Shown here piece after piece: positions 11,701 through 24,650 of a stretch of 64,000 nucleotides of DNA. The notes below the pieces were generated by a model. It was not told the origin of the DNA. It worked only from the letters and a program-made list of their open reading frames with translations, and did not search any database. Source of the stretch: Trogon surrucura (Eukaryota; Chordata; Aves; Trogoniformes; Trogonidae); contig CM036617.1 in assembly GCA_020746105.1 (NCBI GenBank), positions 34,563,898-34,627,897 of the forward strand, read 5' to 3'. Position numbers and translations under genes: made by a program. How positions within the stretch are numbered: the first letter of the stretch is position 1; every line of letters starts with the position of its first letter.

Positions 11701-14700
11701 ATGTCTTCAGCATGTTAGTCTAGATGGTGCGTACATGAGACTCTCCTTTAGGACCATGCTCTCTGCTCCTTACGCAGAAACCATCATGCACCGATCATGT
11801 TTCCTCACCGAGAGATCAGTTGCAGAAGGAAGTGAGCTTCCTAATTGTAAGATTGTGGCTTCTGTTCCAGCAAGTGAGTATCTCATGTTGCTTCTTAAAG
11901 AAAGGAATTCTGTAGTCAGATTTTCTGTCTGTCTTCAGTAGAAGTGCTGCGGCTCAGCAGCTTGAGGTTAGGTATTTTAAACTGTTTTATCAGTGTGATC
12001 AATTCTGCATTTAGTGCTGTGTGAAGACAATCTCTTGTAGGATAGTCAGATCCTGTCTACTAGTCACAGAAGAATTTTACAGCATTCAATACAAAGGTGA
12101 TTTATATAAATTATATATATATATGCGTATAAGAAATACACAAGACGTATTTTGACTCACTCCATATCCACTAGGTCAAATTTGGAGACATATGGCTGCA
12201 TGTTTTACAGGCTGTAGCTTCCATTGTCAGCCACAAGCAGGAAATGTTATGGAAGAGTGGGATGGATCGTTGTGGTCAGGTTTCCGTTTGGGTGGAGCAG
12301 GTGAAATTTTGCCAGGTAGTAATGAAAGAAAGATATTTCTAGTCACTGTTCACAAGTGAGGTGTCCAAGTGTTAAGATATGAATTCCTTCAAACTTAGAA
12401 GGAACATTTCTGAATAGTAGGAAATAAATAGAACCTTGAAGTGGGTTTTCAGGTTTTTGTACAGGGTATACTTACATAGGCATTTGCTGGTTTAGTAGAA
12501 GATTATTTGATACTTTATATTTCAAATATTCTCCAGTTAACTGCAGTTAGAGTATTATTATTATTTTGATGAAGGGTTTTTTTAATTAATAGAAGCTGCT
12601 GTGTTTTGGTCACTTAGTAGGGTTGATAAAAATCCTTTGATATAGCTTTCTTTCACTGGCACTGTAGAAGTTATTTTCTAAATCTGCTAGGTATACGCAT
12701 CATAAAGGGATCAAAATAACCTATAATTGAAATAACTGTGTTTCCAGGGCAATTTTTTTCCTCAATCATTTTTATGAGTTCACTATTTCATATGTCCTTA
12801 ACTGAACTGCTTTATTTTAATCGTTTTTATCACTTTAGAGTGACGAATTTCTCCTTGTTGCAGTTTGGGCTTTGTCATTTCACTTAGCACTTTTTCTGGG
12901 AAGTCAGAATGATAACTAAGTGTAGAAAAGAGTTGCTGTACATCAATTTTGATTATCCTGAAAGCACTACGTGGTTTAGATCTATAAACTCATGTACAGG
13001 TATTCTAAGCACGGAGGTAATTCTGCTCAACTTGATGAGTCTAGTTTCAAAGTTAGAGGCAGGAATAAGAGTTTCGAAGCAGGAAGCGCACAGACCCTCG
13101 CTGGTCTCTGAAATTCATTATTTCCAGATTGTGGCTTACCAAAGTAGGGGTGTATCTTCTTTTAACTGAACTAATAGGAAAACAGTTAGAGGGAAGCAAG
13201 GTCTCCCAGCAGCGTGAAACTGGCAGTTTGAAAGATGCTGCGTGTGGTCCATTTTACAGCCAATGCCCCTTCTACCCACAGCTGACAGCAGCAGCGGAAC
13301 AACAAGATCTTGCTGCTTATATTTGATGGTTCATCTGTAGTGGTCAGCTTTGGTTTTGGTTAGTAAATTGCAGTAGCTAATATGAGGTTTTTCATATATG
13401 ATTCTATATACTAATACCTATGTAGTGTAACTATTATTATATTGCCCATTCAATTTTCTTACTAATTACGGAAAATTTCCTTCTGAAAAGATGATTCCCC
13501 ACCTCCATCTCCTTTTGTCCCTAGGGAAGCTTTATTAATTTCGACAGAGAATGGCTAGCAATGCTGGTTCCTTTTTACAAATAGGTTGGAGCTTCTTTTA
13601 GTAGGGTACCTGAGTGTTTCTGGAAGCAAAGACATTAAAAAATAAAGACGAGTTAGGTTGTTCAGGGAGGAAGGAGAAGAAAAAATGAGAACATTGAAAA
13701 TCAAGGTGAAGACTTTATAGAATAAAAATATCCGTATAGAGTATGGATATCAATATAGAATGAATATCAATATAGAATAAGAATATCTATACATGAGGTG
13801 GGAGGAAAAAAAAGACCATGATGAAGAGGGAAAAGAAAGAAAATAAAGCAAACTGCTGTGCATTGCTGTGCATGACCTAGGATATACTAAGAGCCCTAAA
13901 TAATGTGTCCAAAAGCAACATTTTCTACATATTCTGATGGCATTGTTGTTGGTTTTGACTCACTTTATTAACAACTGAAAAACAGTTTGCCTAGGATTTT
14001 TTTCTTTTCTACAGTACTTCATCTGAGTTATTCCATATATATGCACGGTAAGATCTAGTTCTTGTAGAAAGTATCTTTCACTGGAGAAGTGAAAATGGTG
14101 CACCTGGAATTGTATATTTAGGTTAGCATCATTTTGGTCACATTGAGCTGAGCAGAGGCTTTCTACTCCCTGCTGAGGCTCCAAGAACTTACCCTGTCTG
14201 GAGAGCTGACAAGAACTTCAAAGTTCTTCTGAGCCAGCACTAGTAAAGATCAGTGTGTTGTTAACACTATGAAAACACTGGAGAGGCAATGGTCCCTAAG
14301 CACCATCAAACAGACGGCAAGATATTTGTGTCATGGAAAGCCAAGAGTTCCTCTGGCTCCACTTTGGGGAACAGAGAGATCCAGATACTCGGCAGAAACA
14401 CAATACAGCAGCACATTAAAGGGCACTTGTGCAGGTCAAGCCCTTATGGATGATAATGTGGTAGGACTTTATGGAGAGGACTATGAAATTTTGTTTTCAA
14501 TACCCAGTGGCAGCTGACGTTTTTGCACAGAAAAAAGGGTTTTTTTGTTGGTGTTGTTAATTTTCTGGGATCTTTCTGCTTTTCTCACCCTCTGTGTTCT
14601 CCAAGTGACACATCTGTGCCAGACAACTTCAGCACAGTGATAACTGTCTCCTTGCAACTTTCAGATCCTCTCCATGAAAGGACCATTGCAACTTCCTCTT

Positions 14701-15232
14701 TTAATCTCATTTCACATCCCAGCCCTCTCCCTCCTGAGAAACCTGTCCCTCCTGTTTCACAAGGTCAGAATAGTGGTACCACAGTTGCCTATTTTTGTTT
14801 TGAAAGAAATGTGATTATGTTAAAAATTATGTTAGAAAGCATAATTCTGACCCATCAAGTAGTGGGAAAAAAACCAGTAAATCTGATCATCTTAATATTT
14901 TGCAGCGGATGTTTTACAGAATTTAATGTTTTTTTGAGAAACACACTGAGATAGTAAAACATATTGTTAACAAGCAGTAATTATACGTGGATGTTGCAAG
15001 GTACAGAAGCTTCCAAGCAAGCTGTATTCGGCCATTGATACTTTTCTAATCTCTGAGGATGTAAATCGGTAGATACTATCTGATCAGTTTGGTAAATTTT
15101 TTGAACAAATTCCTTGTTTCTTGGTAGCAAGTGCTGCCTGAGGATTGTCATAAAGGTATGCAAGATGTTAGCATACCCGTTTGCCTAACAACGTAGGATT
15201 AAAGCAGACTGTAAAGAATGGTAAAGTAGGCC
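8728..15232. other. Unique sequence, no gene recognised
   Basis: About 6.5 kb without recognised interspersed repeats. It contains a short AT dinucleotide run near 12106-12124 and a small minisatellite (13716-13789). Open frames such as 12909-13169, 11153-11512 and 14523-14954 on the plus strand match no known family and lack convincing exon borders. The density of short unique AT-rich sequence suits intron or intergenic DNA. Confidence 0.55.
13716..13789. repeat. Degenerate minisatellite, about 4 units of 17-19 bp
   Basis: Four consecutive units each start with TATAGA and carry an ATATC core (consensus near TATAGAATAAGAATATCAA). They differ by a few bases, and one unit is 2 bp shorter. Confidence 0.75.
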
Positions 15233-15284
15233 ATAGAATCATAGAATGGCCTAGGCTGGAAGGGACCTTAGAGATGATCTCCAA
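15233..15284 (-). mobile_element. CR1 3'-end fragment
   Basis: Only the terminal tail and the first 'GGCTGGAAGGGACCTTAGAG' block remain (ATAGAATCATAGAATGG at the 3' end). Severely 5'-truncated copy. Confidence 0.8.
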
Positions 15285-15577
15285 GTGTATGCAACGTGGA
15301 GAAGAGTCTTCCAGCAGTGTTTGGAAAAACAGTGCTTTATCAGTGCTGCCACAAAGACTGACATCAGCACAGCAGCTGTTTGTCCTTTTCCTCAGCCTTT
15401 ATGCTTAACATCCAGAGCACACAGGGGAGAGAACATTATCAACTGTAGTGTGTGACATATCGCTGGGACAAGTGGAGAAGCTCCAATGATTAAATGGTTT
15501 AGTGGCCTCTTGGTGGCATTACAGAAGGAGCATTCCTGGCCTGTAAATTTCTCTGTAAAGACAGAGGAAAGGAAAGC
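15285..15577. other. Short unique spacer between CR1 piece and LTR
   Basis: Nothing recognised; ends in a purine-rich GAGGAAAGGAAAGC run next to the LTR. Confidence 0.5.
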
Positions 15578-16124
15578 TGTGGCGCTCAACCGCCCACCCA
15601 GCCGCTTTCTCCTTCCCCCTCCTCAGCAGGATGGGGGTGTGAAAAATGACAAAAAAATTGTGAGTTGAGATAAAGGCAGTCTAATGAAGAAAAAGCAAGA
15701 CTGCGTGTGGAAAAAAAGCCCAAAAAGATGTGTTCTGTACTTCCCATCAGCAGGTGATGTCCAGTAAATTGACGGGGAGCAGAACTTCAGTACACGTAGC
15801 AGCTGCTTCAGAAGACAAATGCCGTAATAATGAAAGCCTCTGCTCCTCCTCCTTTCTCTTAACTTTTATTGCTGAGCATGATATTGTATGATATGGGATA
15901 TTCCTTTAGTTGGGGTCGGCTGTTCTGGCTGTGCCACTTTGCAAGCTCTTGCCCACCCTCAGCCTCCTGGCCTTTGCGGGGTGTTGGAGAGACAGCCCTG
16001 GAGCTGTGCTGGTGCTGCTCAGCAGCTGCCAACACATGGGTGGGTCATCAACACAACTGGAAAGTACAGCACTATAAGAGCTGCTATGGGGAGAGTTAAC
16101 TCCATCCCAGCCAGACCCAATACA
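15578..16124 (-). mobile_element. Solo LTR of an avian endogenous retrovirus
   Basis: Read on the minus strand it starts TGTATTGGGTCTGGCTGGG at 16124, continues with GGAGTTAACTC, and ends CGCCACA at 15578; length about 547 bp. An AATAAA signal (minus) lies at 15865-15870. The block TTGAGATAAAGGCAGTCTAA (15665-15684) is shared in altered form with the LTRs at 7558 and 54206. Flanks are GAAAGC (left) and GAAAAG (right), an imperfect 6-bp match that may be a worn target duplication. No viral coding sequence is adjacent. The overall arrangement matches a widespread bird LTR family. The class (ERVK versus ERVL) is not decided here. Confidence 0.8.
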
Positions 16125-17295
16125 GAAAAGAAATAAATCCTTCCATGAAGATGCAAAAAGAACATAGAAGCTCTCCTTGCAGGGATAGCAGATAGCAGGA
16201 ACCAAAGAAGCACCAGGGTGCAGAAGCAGCTTGTGATGTTGTGCAGAGAAGGATACTAGTAGTTAGTACACAAGTGCAATGCAGCAGTAGTATAGCCGTG
16301 TCCCACAATCCCCACAAAGCAATTTTTATAACAAGTCAATCACTGTTTAAGGTTTTTCAGTAGATGTGCAATGCTTTCAACATTTGATGCCTGGAACTAG
16401 TAATGATAGTAAATTCAAAGACTTAAACTTCTGCAATTAGTAATGGTGGCTCCTGACAGTGCTGTTCACCACCCTAAGGAAAAGACAGTTACAGATACTT
16501 GTGGTCAAACAGCACAAACATAAGCAACATTTTAAAATGGGACACTGTGCATATGTGGAATAAAGTTTGAACTATTTTGTGATGTGGTTAGTTACAACAG
16601 GAAGAATCTGCACATATGCGATAAGTGTCTCTATTACTCATGCTATTTCTTCAGCAAGTTATTATTGACTAAAGTGCCACAGTTTCACAAAATGACCCAT
16701 CAACATATAATGCCCTTTTAGTAAGTTACTGCTGAAAGGATGTACACAGAAAGTAATGAAAATCTACCAGGCTTCATAACACGAGTTTTCCTTTCTGTTC
16801 TTTCAGGCTGTTGCAAAGTTTCTAGACAGGGCATCCATAACAGAGCCCTGATAATTTGCTTAGGAAGCTGCCTTTGCTGTATTTAAGGGAATTATGTTTT
16901 TGCACAGTATCTCATATTTCTATATCCTACTTCATTAATGAGGTTGAAAAATACTGCTATTGCAAATTAGTTATGGGTCAGCAGCTGCTAATTTTACAAG
17001 GCTGCATCATTTCCTTCTCAGATTTGCAGACATGCTCATATGTCATTCTGTGGCTGCCCAGGGTAGATGTGAATATCAAGTAGAACCCAGAATAATGTGG
17101 AGAGGCTTTTTGTTGTTGTTGTTGTTGTTGTTGTTGTTTTTAATCTGTCCAAAAAAATACAAATCTTGGCACTCATGGATCTGTCCAGCCTGTGTAAGTA
17201 TGAGGGAACCTGGTGTGGTAAACATGCTGTTGAGAAACAAATTCTGTGTATGAACAGTGACTTGAGGTGTTGGCTACAAGAACCATCTCATGGCA
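16125..17295. other. Unique sequence, no gene recognised
   Basis: AT-rich DNA containing the TTG microsatellite described next. No exon or repeat family recognised. Confidence 0.55.
17110..17138. repeat. (TTG)n microsatellite
   Basis: About nine perfect TTG units followed by a T run. A shorter TTG run of the same phase occurs at 18488-18502. Confidence 0.9.
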
Positions 17296-17340
17296 CATAG
17301 AATCAGAGAATCGTTCAGGCTGGAAAAGACCTTTAAGACC
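17296..17340 (-). mobile_element. CR1 3'-end fragment
   Basis: Tail ATAGAATCAGAGAATCG followed by GGCTGGAAAAGACCTTTAAG. Only about 45 bp remain, of the subfamily with 'AAAAGACCTTTAAGA'. Confidence 0.75.
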
Positions 17341-17578
17341 TTGTGGTTTCTGCCACTGCATTGTGACTGGCTGCAAATGTAATGTATTACTGACTGTCAG
17401 GGGAGGTGAACATAGCTCCTCTGCATTAGGTGGTGTAAGTTTGAAAATGCTGTTGTGGTGCACAAAGAGAAAGAAAAACTGTCTGTGAAATGTTAGGAAA
17501 TAATCTGTGAAATTATGTACTTTGACCAATGTGGTTCATAGCTACAAGGTTCAGTAAGAAGCTGGTGAAAGTCTGACT

Positions 17579-18205
17579 ATAGAATGGTTAAGGTTGGAAG
17601 GGACCTTGGAGATCATTTAGTTCCAACCTCCCTGCTATGGGCAGGGACACCTCTCTTCTACTAGACCAGGTTGCTCAAAGCCCCGTCCAACTTGGCCTTG
17701 AACACTCCTGAGGATGGGACATCCACAACATCCTTGGGCCATCTGTTCCAGTGCTTCACCACTCTCATGGTGAAGAATTTTTTCCTTGTATCTAGTCTAA
17801 ATCTACCCTCTTGCAGTTTCAGGCCATCATTCCTTGTGAAAACCCCTTCTCCAGCTTTCCTGTAGGCCCCTTTCATGTACTGGAGGGCCACTATTAGGTC
17901 ATCCTGGAGCCTTCTCTTCTCCAAGATGAGTAAGCCCAGCTCCCTCAGCCTGTCCTCGTAGCCGAGGTTCTCCAGCCCTCTAGTTCTTTTCGTGATCCTT
18001 CTCCAGCAGATCCTTGTCCTTTTTATTCTGTGGGCTTGAGAAGTGGATGCAGTACTCCAGGTGGGGCCTCACCAGAGCAGAGCAGAGTGAGAAAATTACC
18101 TCCCTTGACCTGCTTGTCACATTCTTTTTGATACAGCACAGTACATGGTTCTCTTTTTGGGCTGCAGGTGCACACTGCTGGCTCATGTTGAGGCTCTCAT
18201 CAGCA
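17579..18205 (-). mobile_element. CR1 LINE 3' portion, about 630 bp
   Basis: The 3' end at 17579 (ATAGAATGGTTAAGGTTGGA) is followed by the full 3' UTR and the ORF2 C-terminus. Minus frame 17661-17924 gives KGAYRKAGEGVFTR, then LDTRKKFFTMRVVKHWNRWP and VFKAKLDGALSNLV, the usual CR1 ending. Minus frame 17980-18186 has the preceding VRPHLEYCIHFSS. The two frames do not join, so the copy is inactive. The 5' end is truncated near 18205 within the segment coding MSQQCA. Confidence 0.93.
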
Positions 18206-21200
18206 ATGTGTGGATCCAGTTATTTAAGATATGTAAATCCAGTTATTTACAAATGTTTCTTATACCAAAGATAGAGCATGAGAAAGAGGGATGAGGGGAG
18301 AGCAAGCCCAGCAAACCTCAACCTGTAGACAAGCCCAGGAATGCCCCAAATTCTCACTTCTGACCTCCTGAATGTAATATTCTTGAGGCTTGTCTACATA
18401 TTACCTTACAAAAGATCTCATGTGCTTCCTAGGGTCTTTGTAATGAAGTGTCAAGAGGAGATACATCTATATAAACAGTGGATTGAGTTTTTTGTTGTTG
18501 TTGTTGATTTTGTGGGAAGACCGAAGCTCAAACCTGCTTATTTGTGAGAAAATAAAAGGATTAATAAGGCCATGTCTCTTCTTTTATTTATGGGCTTGGT
18601 ATGAGTTGGAGCTGAGTTCAGCGAATGTGTGGGCGTGTTGCTGGTTCTAGACACTCTCACTGAGGTACCTCAGGTTGCAAGCTACCTCAAGAATACTTGA
18701 TAAGGTTGAGTTAGAGATTTTAGGCCATTTTAAAAACACACAGTCTTTTGGCCTGAATGAACTTTACATGGAGTTTCACTTCAGCAAGTTTTTCAGTGAG
18801 CAGCTGACTATTTTCGTGATGCCTTGGAGATGTGTGTTTATCCAAGCCCTTGAATAGAACAAACTGCTGCTTCTGTAGTTCGTCTGGCAGGAGAGTGGGC
18901 AAGAGAACAGGCACAGGCAGTTCCAGTCTCTGCCACAAATGTTTTTTCCTGCTTAGGATGGTGATTTCCTCAGTCCTCGCTGGTAGGCTTTCTGTCCCTT
19001 TTTAGAGGAAATGGTACTCTGTACAGACACAGTCCTATGCTTGAAGTGGAGGATAAGGAGTTGTGAGGGTTCCAAAAACAAATTGTTGGGTTCGAGGTGT
19101 CTACTGAGTAGATTTGCATTTTTTCCAGATGTTGACTCCAAAATACACCCATCTTTGCATGTTGTTCTTTTCTGTACATCTATCTATTGTGAATATGCAC
19201 AATATTAATTAAAAGTCCCCAACCCCACAGTTGATTCCAACAGAACACTTTATTTTTTTTCATGTATAGAGTTTGGGTTTTCTCTTTTTTTTTAATTTTT
19301 CCGCCCTCCAATCTCCAAAAAATGTAGCCAGAAAAAGTAGTTATAACTAACATTGCAGCTTTGGCTTAACTCAGGAAAACAAATCAGGAGTTGAAGTCAA
19401 AAACTGGGTCTTATAATTATTCAGCTCATTTTGTTGTTGGTGATTACATTAGTGTCCAGAAAAATGTGTCATCTTATATATTACGCATGCTGTAGTCCTC
19501 AGGCATAATGGGGTTAGTTGAGGACAAGAGTGTCAGATGTAGTATTTGTCATTACCTTTCATTTGCCTAGTTGCACATTGTTTGTGGATTTGTGTTGAAC
19601 TATTAATATTTGAATGTAGATTTTTCTCTGGCTTGATGACTTTTTCTTTTTTTTTTTTAAAAAAAAAAATCTTGGTATGCTTTGTATTCCTGTCATTTTC
19701 AGTAGCAGAAATGTTTCCTGTTAAATGCAGTTTTTCTCCAGTTTTGATTCTTCTTTAAAGAAAACAGCATGCTAAAGTGAATGGTACAAATTCAACTACT
19801 TTCTTCTCTTTTGTAAATTCTGGTAATGTGTGTTATTAATTACATTGCTATTGTATGGTAAAAAGACCTTTTTTTTCTGTTCAGTCAGTAACTCTACCTT
19901 CTGCTGTGTAACCTTTCCATAAAGGTCATCTTTTTACCAGACAATAATCTTAAATGTCATGCTTTCCAATATGTTTAACCACTTCCTAACTAGATACATA
20001 CTTGATGGAGCAGAACACTTTGCCAAATGAGTTTCAGAGATTCGCGAAGTAATTCAAAATAAATTGAACTTCAGTATTTTTCTTCCTGTGCCTTGCTCTT
20101 TGATATCATCAGCTAATTTTCAGAATACATGTAGTTGATCTCTGTCTTCTGTTTGTAAATATGGCTGATGTACTTTATACCAAAAACACCTCAGTGCTTA
20201 ACACAATGGCAATGATCTAACAAAAAGAAACACTTTATGACTGAAAGCCGTTTGCCTTCTGGCATTCTCTTGGGATTCCAATAAAACGTAGGGAAGTGAA
20301 ACAACTACCTGCATGTTTGAGTAGATCTGTAAATGCTGAGGATGCATGTGTCTGACCAGAGGCACTTTTCTGTGGTGGTTATGTATTTTTGGAGCAGTGT
20401 TTTGAATATTTCATAGTAGTTCATTTAGGCATACATGTGTTAGGTGTGGGCATGCGGTGCACACCACAGCAGAAAGTGACCTGTAACCTCTACAACATTA
20501 AAGGCTTTTAGTGCAGGATTCAGCCTAGTAAATACTCATCAGATTACTCTATGCTGGATGTTCTCCAAAATGCCAGCATTTTGTTCCTATTCTCACTCTT
20601 TTAAATTTCCATGACTGTTCCAGACTCTTTGCATTTCCCTTAGACGCTTGCCGTTCTGCCTTCTTCTTCCCTCTTCTCTTATATATAGAATGGTGGTTTA
20701 GAAGGAACTAAAAAGGGGAGATGGAAAGGCTTCCTGGTACCTCACAGAGTGAGAATTTACCTCATGAAGCAAGGAGTTAAACTCAAACTGTCTTACACAG
20801 CCAATTAAGTGTATGCTGTCTTCTACTATGCATGCATGCCCTTGTGCAGTTAAATGTAATTTATGTTGGTAGTGTATGCTCTTCTTGCTTAGTGACCTGG
20901 TCTCAGACTGTGACACATTCAGTACAGCCCAGCAGTGAGGGAAGAAGACCTACATGTATACACAGGTATAAGACAGGATTGTTAAAACTGAGATAGTAAG
21001 GTGAAGTTAAAGATCATATCATCTGCTTGTCATCAGCAAGCAGATAAATATCAGGTCTGATAATTCCTGCAAGGTCCTTGGCCAGTCATTAAACTACTTG
21101 CCTTAAGAAAGACCTGCCAAGTTGGCAATTAATGAGACTTAATCTGGTTAAGAATGTTTTAAAATTAGTCGTGTATGAAATTGTGGTATACATTTCTTTC

Positions 21201-21907
21201 GCATCTCTCTGCAGTTTCTGCTAGTTCCTAAGTGGTGAATCACTGCAGGTTTATGCTTCAGCTGGAATTGAGCTTATCTGAAATTATATTAAGTGTAGAG
21301 GTTGTTTTACACTTTCTGAGATTTAAAAATGTATCTCCATCTTCAAAAGAAATACGCTGAAATGTAAAGCAAGTGTATACTTTATTAGCTTTTTTTTTTT
21401 TTTCTGAGATTGCATACGTATGTGTAGCCACAAAATTATATGTATGTATATAAGGATATGCGTATGGTATATCTCTTTTATAAAATACTTTGCATGTAGA
21501 GTATAGCTATTATGTACCTTCCTTGCTCAGGTCTGAATTTCAGGGTTGTGGGGTTTTTTCATGTCACCAAGAAAAATATTTGGCTGACTTTGAGAAAGAG
21601 CGTCAACAAAAACAGTTTTGTCTTTTGACAACATTACCATGTGGTTGCTTCTTGGTGTCTCAAACACAGTAATCCTCGTTTCCTTATTCCTTTGTATGAA
21701 ATCTCATGGATTACCAATAGTATTTACTGGCAGTAGTATCTAGGAACCTGAATGGTGAATGAAGACCCTCTCTTTGTGTGGACATAAAAGAGATGTATGT
21801 AAGCAGTTTAGGAAAGCAACCAAAGGAGTATGAGTTAACAGATAACAGATGACTGTGGACAGATTGGAGAAGTACAAGGGAATTATGATAGAGTATTGTC
21901 CCTGGGC
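18206..21907. other. Unique sequence, no gene recognised
   Basis: About 3.7 kb of AT-rich DNA. A 13-bp repeat ATCCAGTTATTTA occurs twice (18214 and 18237), just past the CR1 end. T/A homopolymer tracts occur near 19650 and 21391-21404. No splice-bounded exon or repeat family recognised. Confidence 0.55.
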
Positions 21908-22680
21908 ATCATAGAATCATAGGATGGTTTTGGTTGGAAGGGACCTTAAAGATTGTCTAGTTCCCACTCCCCTGCCATGGGCAGCGACACCTCTCACTAG
22001 TCTAGGTTGCTCAAAGCCCCATCCAACCTGGCCTTGAACAGTTCCAGGGATGGGGCATCCACAGCTTCTCTGAGCAACCTGTTGCAGTGTCTCACGAGCC
22101 CCACAATGAAGATTTTCTTCCTCATACCTCATATAAATCTACCCTCTTGCAGTTTCAGGCCTTTGCCCTGTCACTACACTCCCTGATAAAGAGTCCCTCT
22201 CCATCTTTCTTGTAGGCCACCTTTAAGTACTGGAAGGCCTCCCTGGAACCTTATCTTTGCCAGGCTGAACAATCCCAATTCTCTCAGCCTGCTCTTATAG
22301 GAGAGGCACTCCAGCCTCATGATCATCTTTGTGTACCTCCTCTTGACCCGCTCCAGCAGGTCCATGTCTTTCTTATGCTGGGATCCCCAGAGCTGAACAC
22401 AATACTCAAATGTGGTCTCACGAGAGCAGAAGGGGGCAATCACCTCCCTTAGCCTGCTGGCCACACTTCTTTTGACACAGCCCAGGATACGTTTGGCTTT
22501 CTGGGCTGCCAGCGCACAGTGCTGCTCTTAATCCACTCATCATCCAGCCTATATTTGTACTTCGAATTGCCCTGACCTATGTGCAGGACCTTACACTTGG
22601 CCTTGTTGAACTTCGTGAGGTTTGCATGAGCCCACCTCTCAAGCCTGTCAAAGTCCCTCTGGATGACCCACCTCTCAAGC
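21908..22680 (-). mobile_element. CR1 LINE 3' portion, about 770 bp
   Basis: Tail ATCATAGAATCATAGGATGG at 21908, then 3' UTR and ORF2 C-terminal coding. Minus frame 22449-22682 has FDRLERWAHANLTKFNKAKC and KVLHIGQGN; minus frame 22174-22464 has the 'EYCVQLWGSQHKKDMDLLE' block. Compared with other copies, the EKDLGVLV-LNMSQQCA segment is missing between these frames near 22510-22530, indicating a small internal deletion. The 5' edge carries a 14-bp direct repeat CCCACCTCTCAAGC (22631-22644 and 22667-22680). Confidence 0.93.
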
Positions 22681-24209
22681 AATAACCAATAGTTTTCAGT
22701 CCGTTTTGGGAAAATAAATATTTTGGAGGCTTCGCAGCAAAGTGTATTTTAGTGGACTCTACTTAGTAATGTTTAGCTACTAGACAGTGGAGGCTGGCAT
22801 TACTGGGAGAGCTCATATCACCATAAAAAGTGAGAAAATACATCAGGTTTGAGATGAGCAGTTAAGAGCCTTAAAAGTGAGAACAAATTATATTGGATGC
22901 ACCAAAGGCGAAGAGGAGTTGTGTGGTTACAATGAATGACAAAAGAAAATAATCTTTGCAACAGGCAAGATTGCGTGTGCTAAGGATAGAGAAGAGGATG
23001 TCTGCAATGATGGATCTGATGAGAGCTTTGGCTGAGAACACGAGCTATATGAATGGATAGAAAAAGCTATATAACAGATAGGTTATGTAGAACAAATCCA
23101 CTGAACTGACACATAAGTGGGATTTGAGAGACTATCTGAGTTGAAAATGTTATCCTTGTTTTGGTTTGCTTGACAGGCAAGACAGTGAGATTGTCCACAG
23201 TGATTAGAGGAGGATATGGAGACCTGAGGTAGGGAAAGATGTTACCTACTTAATTTTGCTCATTCTGGTCTTAAGCAGAATATCTCATGGGACAGGGGCA
23301 GGGAGATGTTAACATTGGAGGAAGAAAATTTACTGTAGACAGTAGAAGGCAAGCCAAGAGCAGAAATGATAGATTTATGGGCCATCCACTAAGAATTTCT
23401 GTTTGCTGATGTTGTGCAGAGATAAGGCATGGAAGAAAGGAAATTGATGACAGAGCTGCTTTGAGTTTCCCACATGAAGCTGGTGCAGAAGGAGGAGGCC
23501 ACTTCAAATTTGGCATTTGATGGATTAAGAAGGACTTTTAGGATAAAATATCCATGAAAGTTTCACATATATTTTATCATGTATCTACAGCACGAGACCC
23601 TAGGACATAGTATATTTGTAGATAATTTTCAAAGACAGCTGACTTTATCACCAAAAACCTTTGGATTAGGGCAACTTTTAAAAGACTGCTGAAAACTGAT
23701 TTGGAGTAGCTTGTGCTTTAGGGAACAATGATGACTCTGTCAGAAGATTACAGACTTGTCAGGGATGCTGTATTTTAGAGGAGAATAAGCCCTAACTTTT
23801 TTGAAAACAACCATGATTACCAAAACCACGAAATTCTCTCCAATTCATCTTGTACTGCAAATTACCATAGATCAGAACTTTTGTGCAAATCATATTGTTA
23901 GCTAAGTAGACATATTATTTTTTTTTTTAGAGGTGATAAACACTTGTTCTCTCCTTTCTTGAATGAAGATTTTTGCGATGCAAACTTCAAAGAATAGGAA
24001 AGAGAGCACAACCTCTCCTGGGACTTCAGCCGTATTCAGGAAGACAAGTAATATATTAGAATGCACTTTAATTTTTTAGATTTCACTAATTTCTAGAATC
24101 TAGATTGTCAGTTTATGTAAACTGGCACAAAGCTGTTGAAATGAAGAATGCAGAAGAACTGACAAGGTACATTAAAAAGTGTGTTTGGAGCAGAATTTAC
24201 ATTTAAAAA
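22681..24209. other. Unique sequence, no gene recognised
   Basis: No recognised repeat or exon; a T run lies at about 23918-23929. Confidence 0.55.
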
Positions 24210-24650
24210 TGTACTGGGTTTGTGTGGCAGAGTTTTGGTAACAGAGAAGGGGCTATAGGGATGGCTTCTATGAGAAGCTGCTAGAGGATTCCCTAGTTCC
24301 AAGTCCGATCCACCTCTGATGCCAATCAGCGATGGTGGTAGGGCCTCTGCAGTAATGTATTTAAGAGGGAAAAATACTGCAGTGGAGAAGGAGTGGGATG
24401 TGAGAGAAACAACTCTGCAGACACGGGGGTCAGGGAAGAAGGAGGAGGAGGAGGTGCTCTAGGCACCAGAGCAGAGATTCCCCTGCAGCCTGTTGTGAAG
24501 CCTGTGGTGGAGCCCCTGGTGAGGCAGGCTGTCCCCCTGCAGCCCATGGATGTTAACAGTGGGGCAGATACTGAGCTGCAGCCCATGGATGACCCCACGT
24601 GGGGGCAGGTGGATGCACCTGAAGGAGGCTCTCACCCTGTGGGAATCCCT
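24210..24650 (+). mobile_element. Truncated ERVL-like LTR (5' part)
   Basis: Begins TGTACTGGGTTTGTGTGGC, the same start as the LTR at 7558-8722 read on its minus strand. TATTTAAG at 24358-24365 occupies the corresponding TATA position. Similarity continues through the GAAGGAGGAGGAGG, CCCTGCAGCCCATGG and GCACCTGAAGGAGGCT blocks. It then stops near 24650, whereas the complete copy continues for several hundred bases, so this copy has lost its 3' part, including the polyadenylation region. The 112-codon frame across 24393-24731 is a by-product of this LTR. Confidence 0.8.

Noticed and set aside
12909-13169. 86-codon plus frame, protein-like in look
   Set aside because: No family recognised, no clear splice borders, and frames of this length are common by chance in 64 kb.
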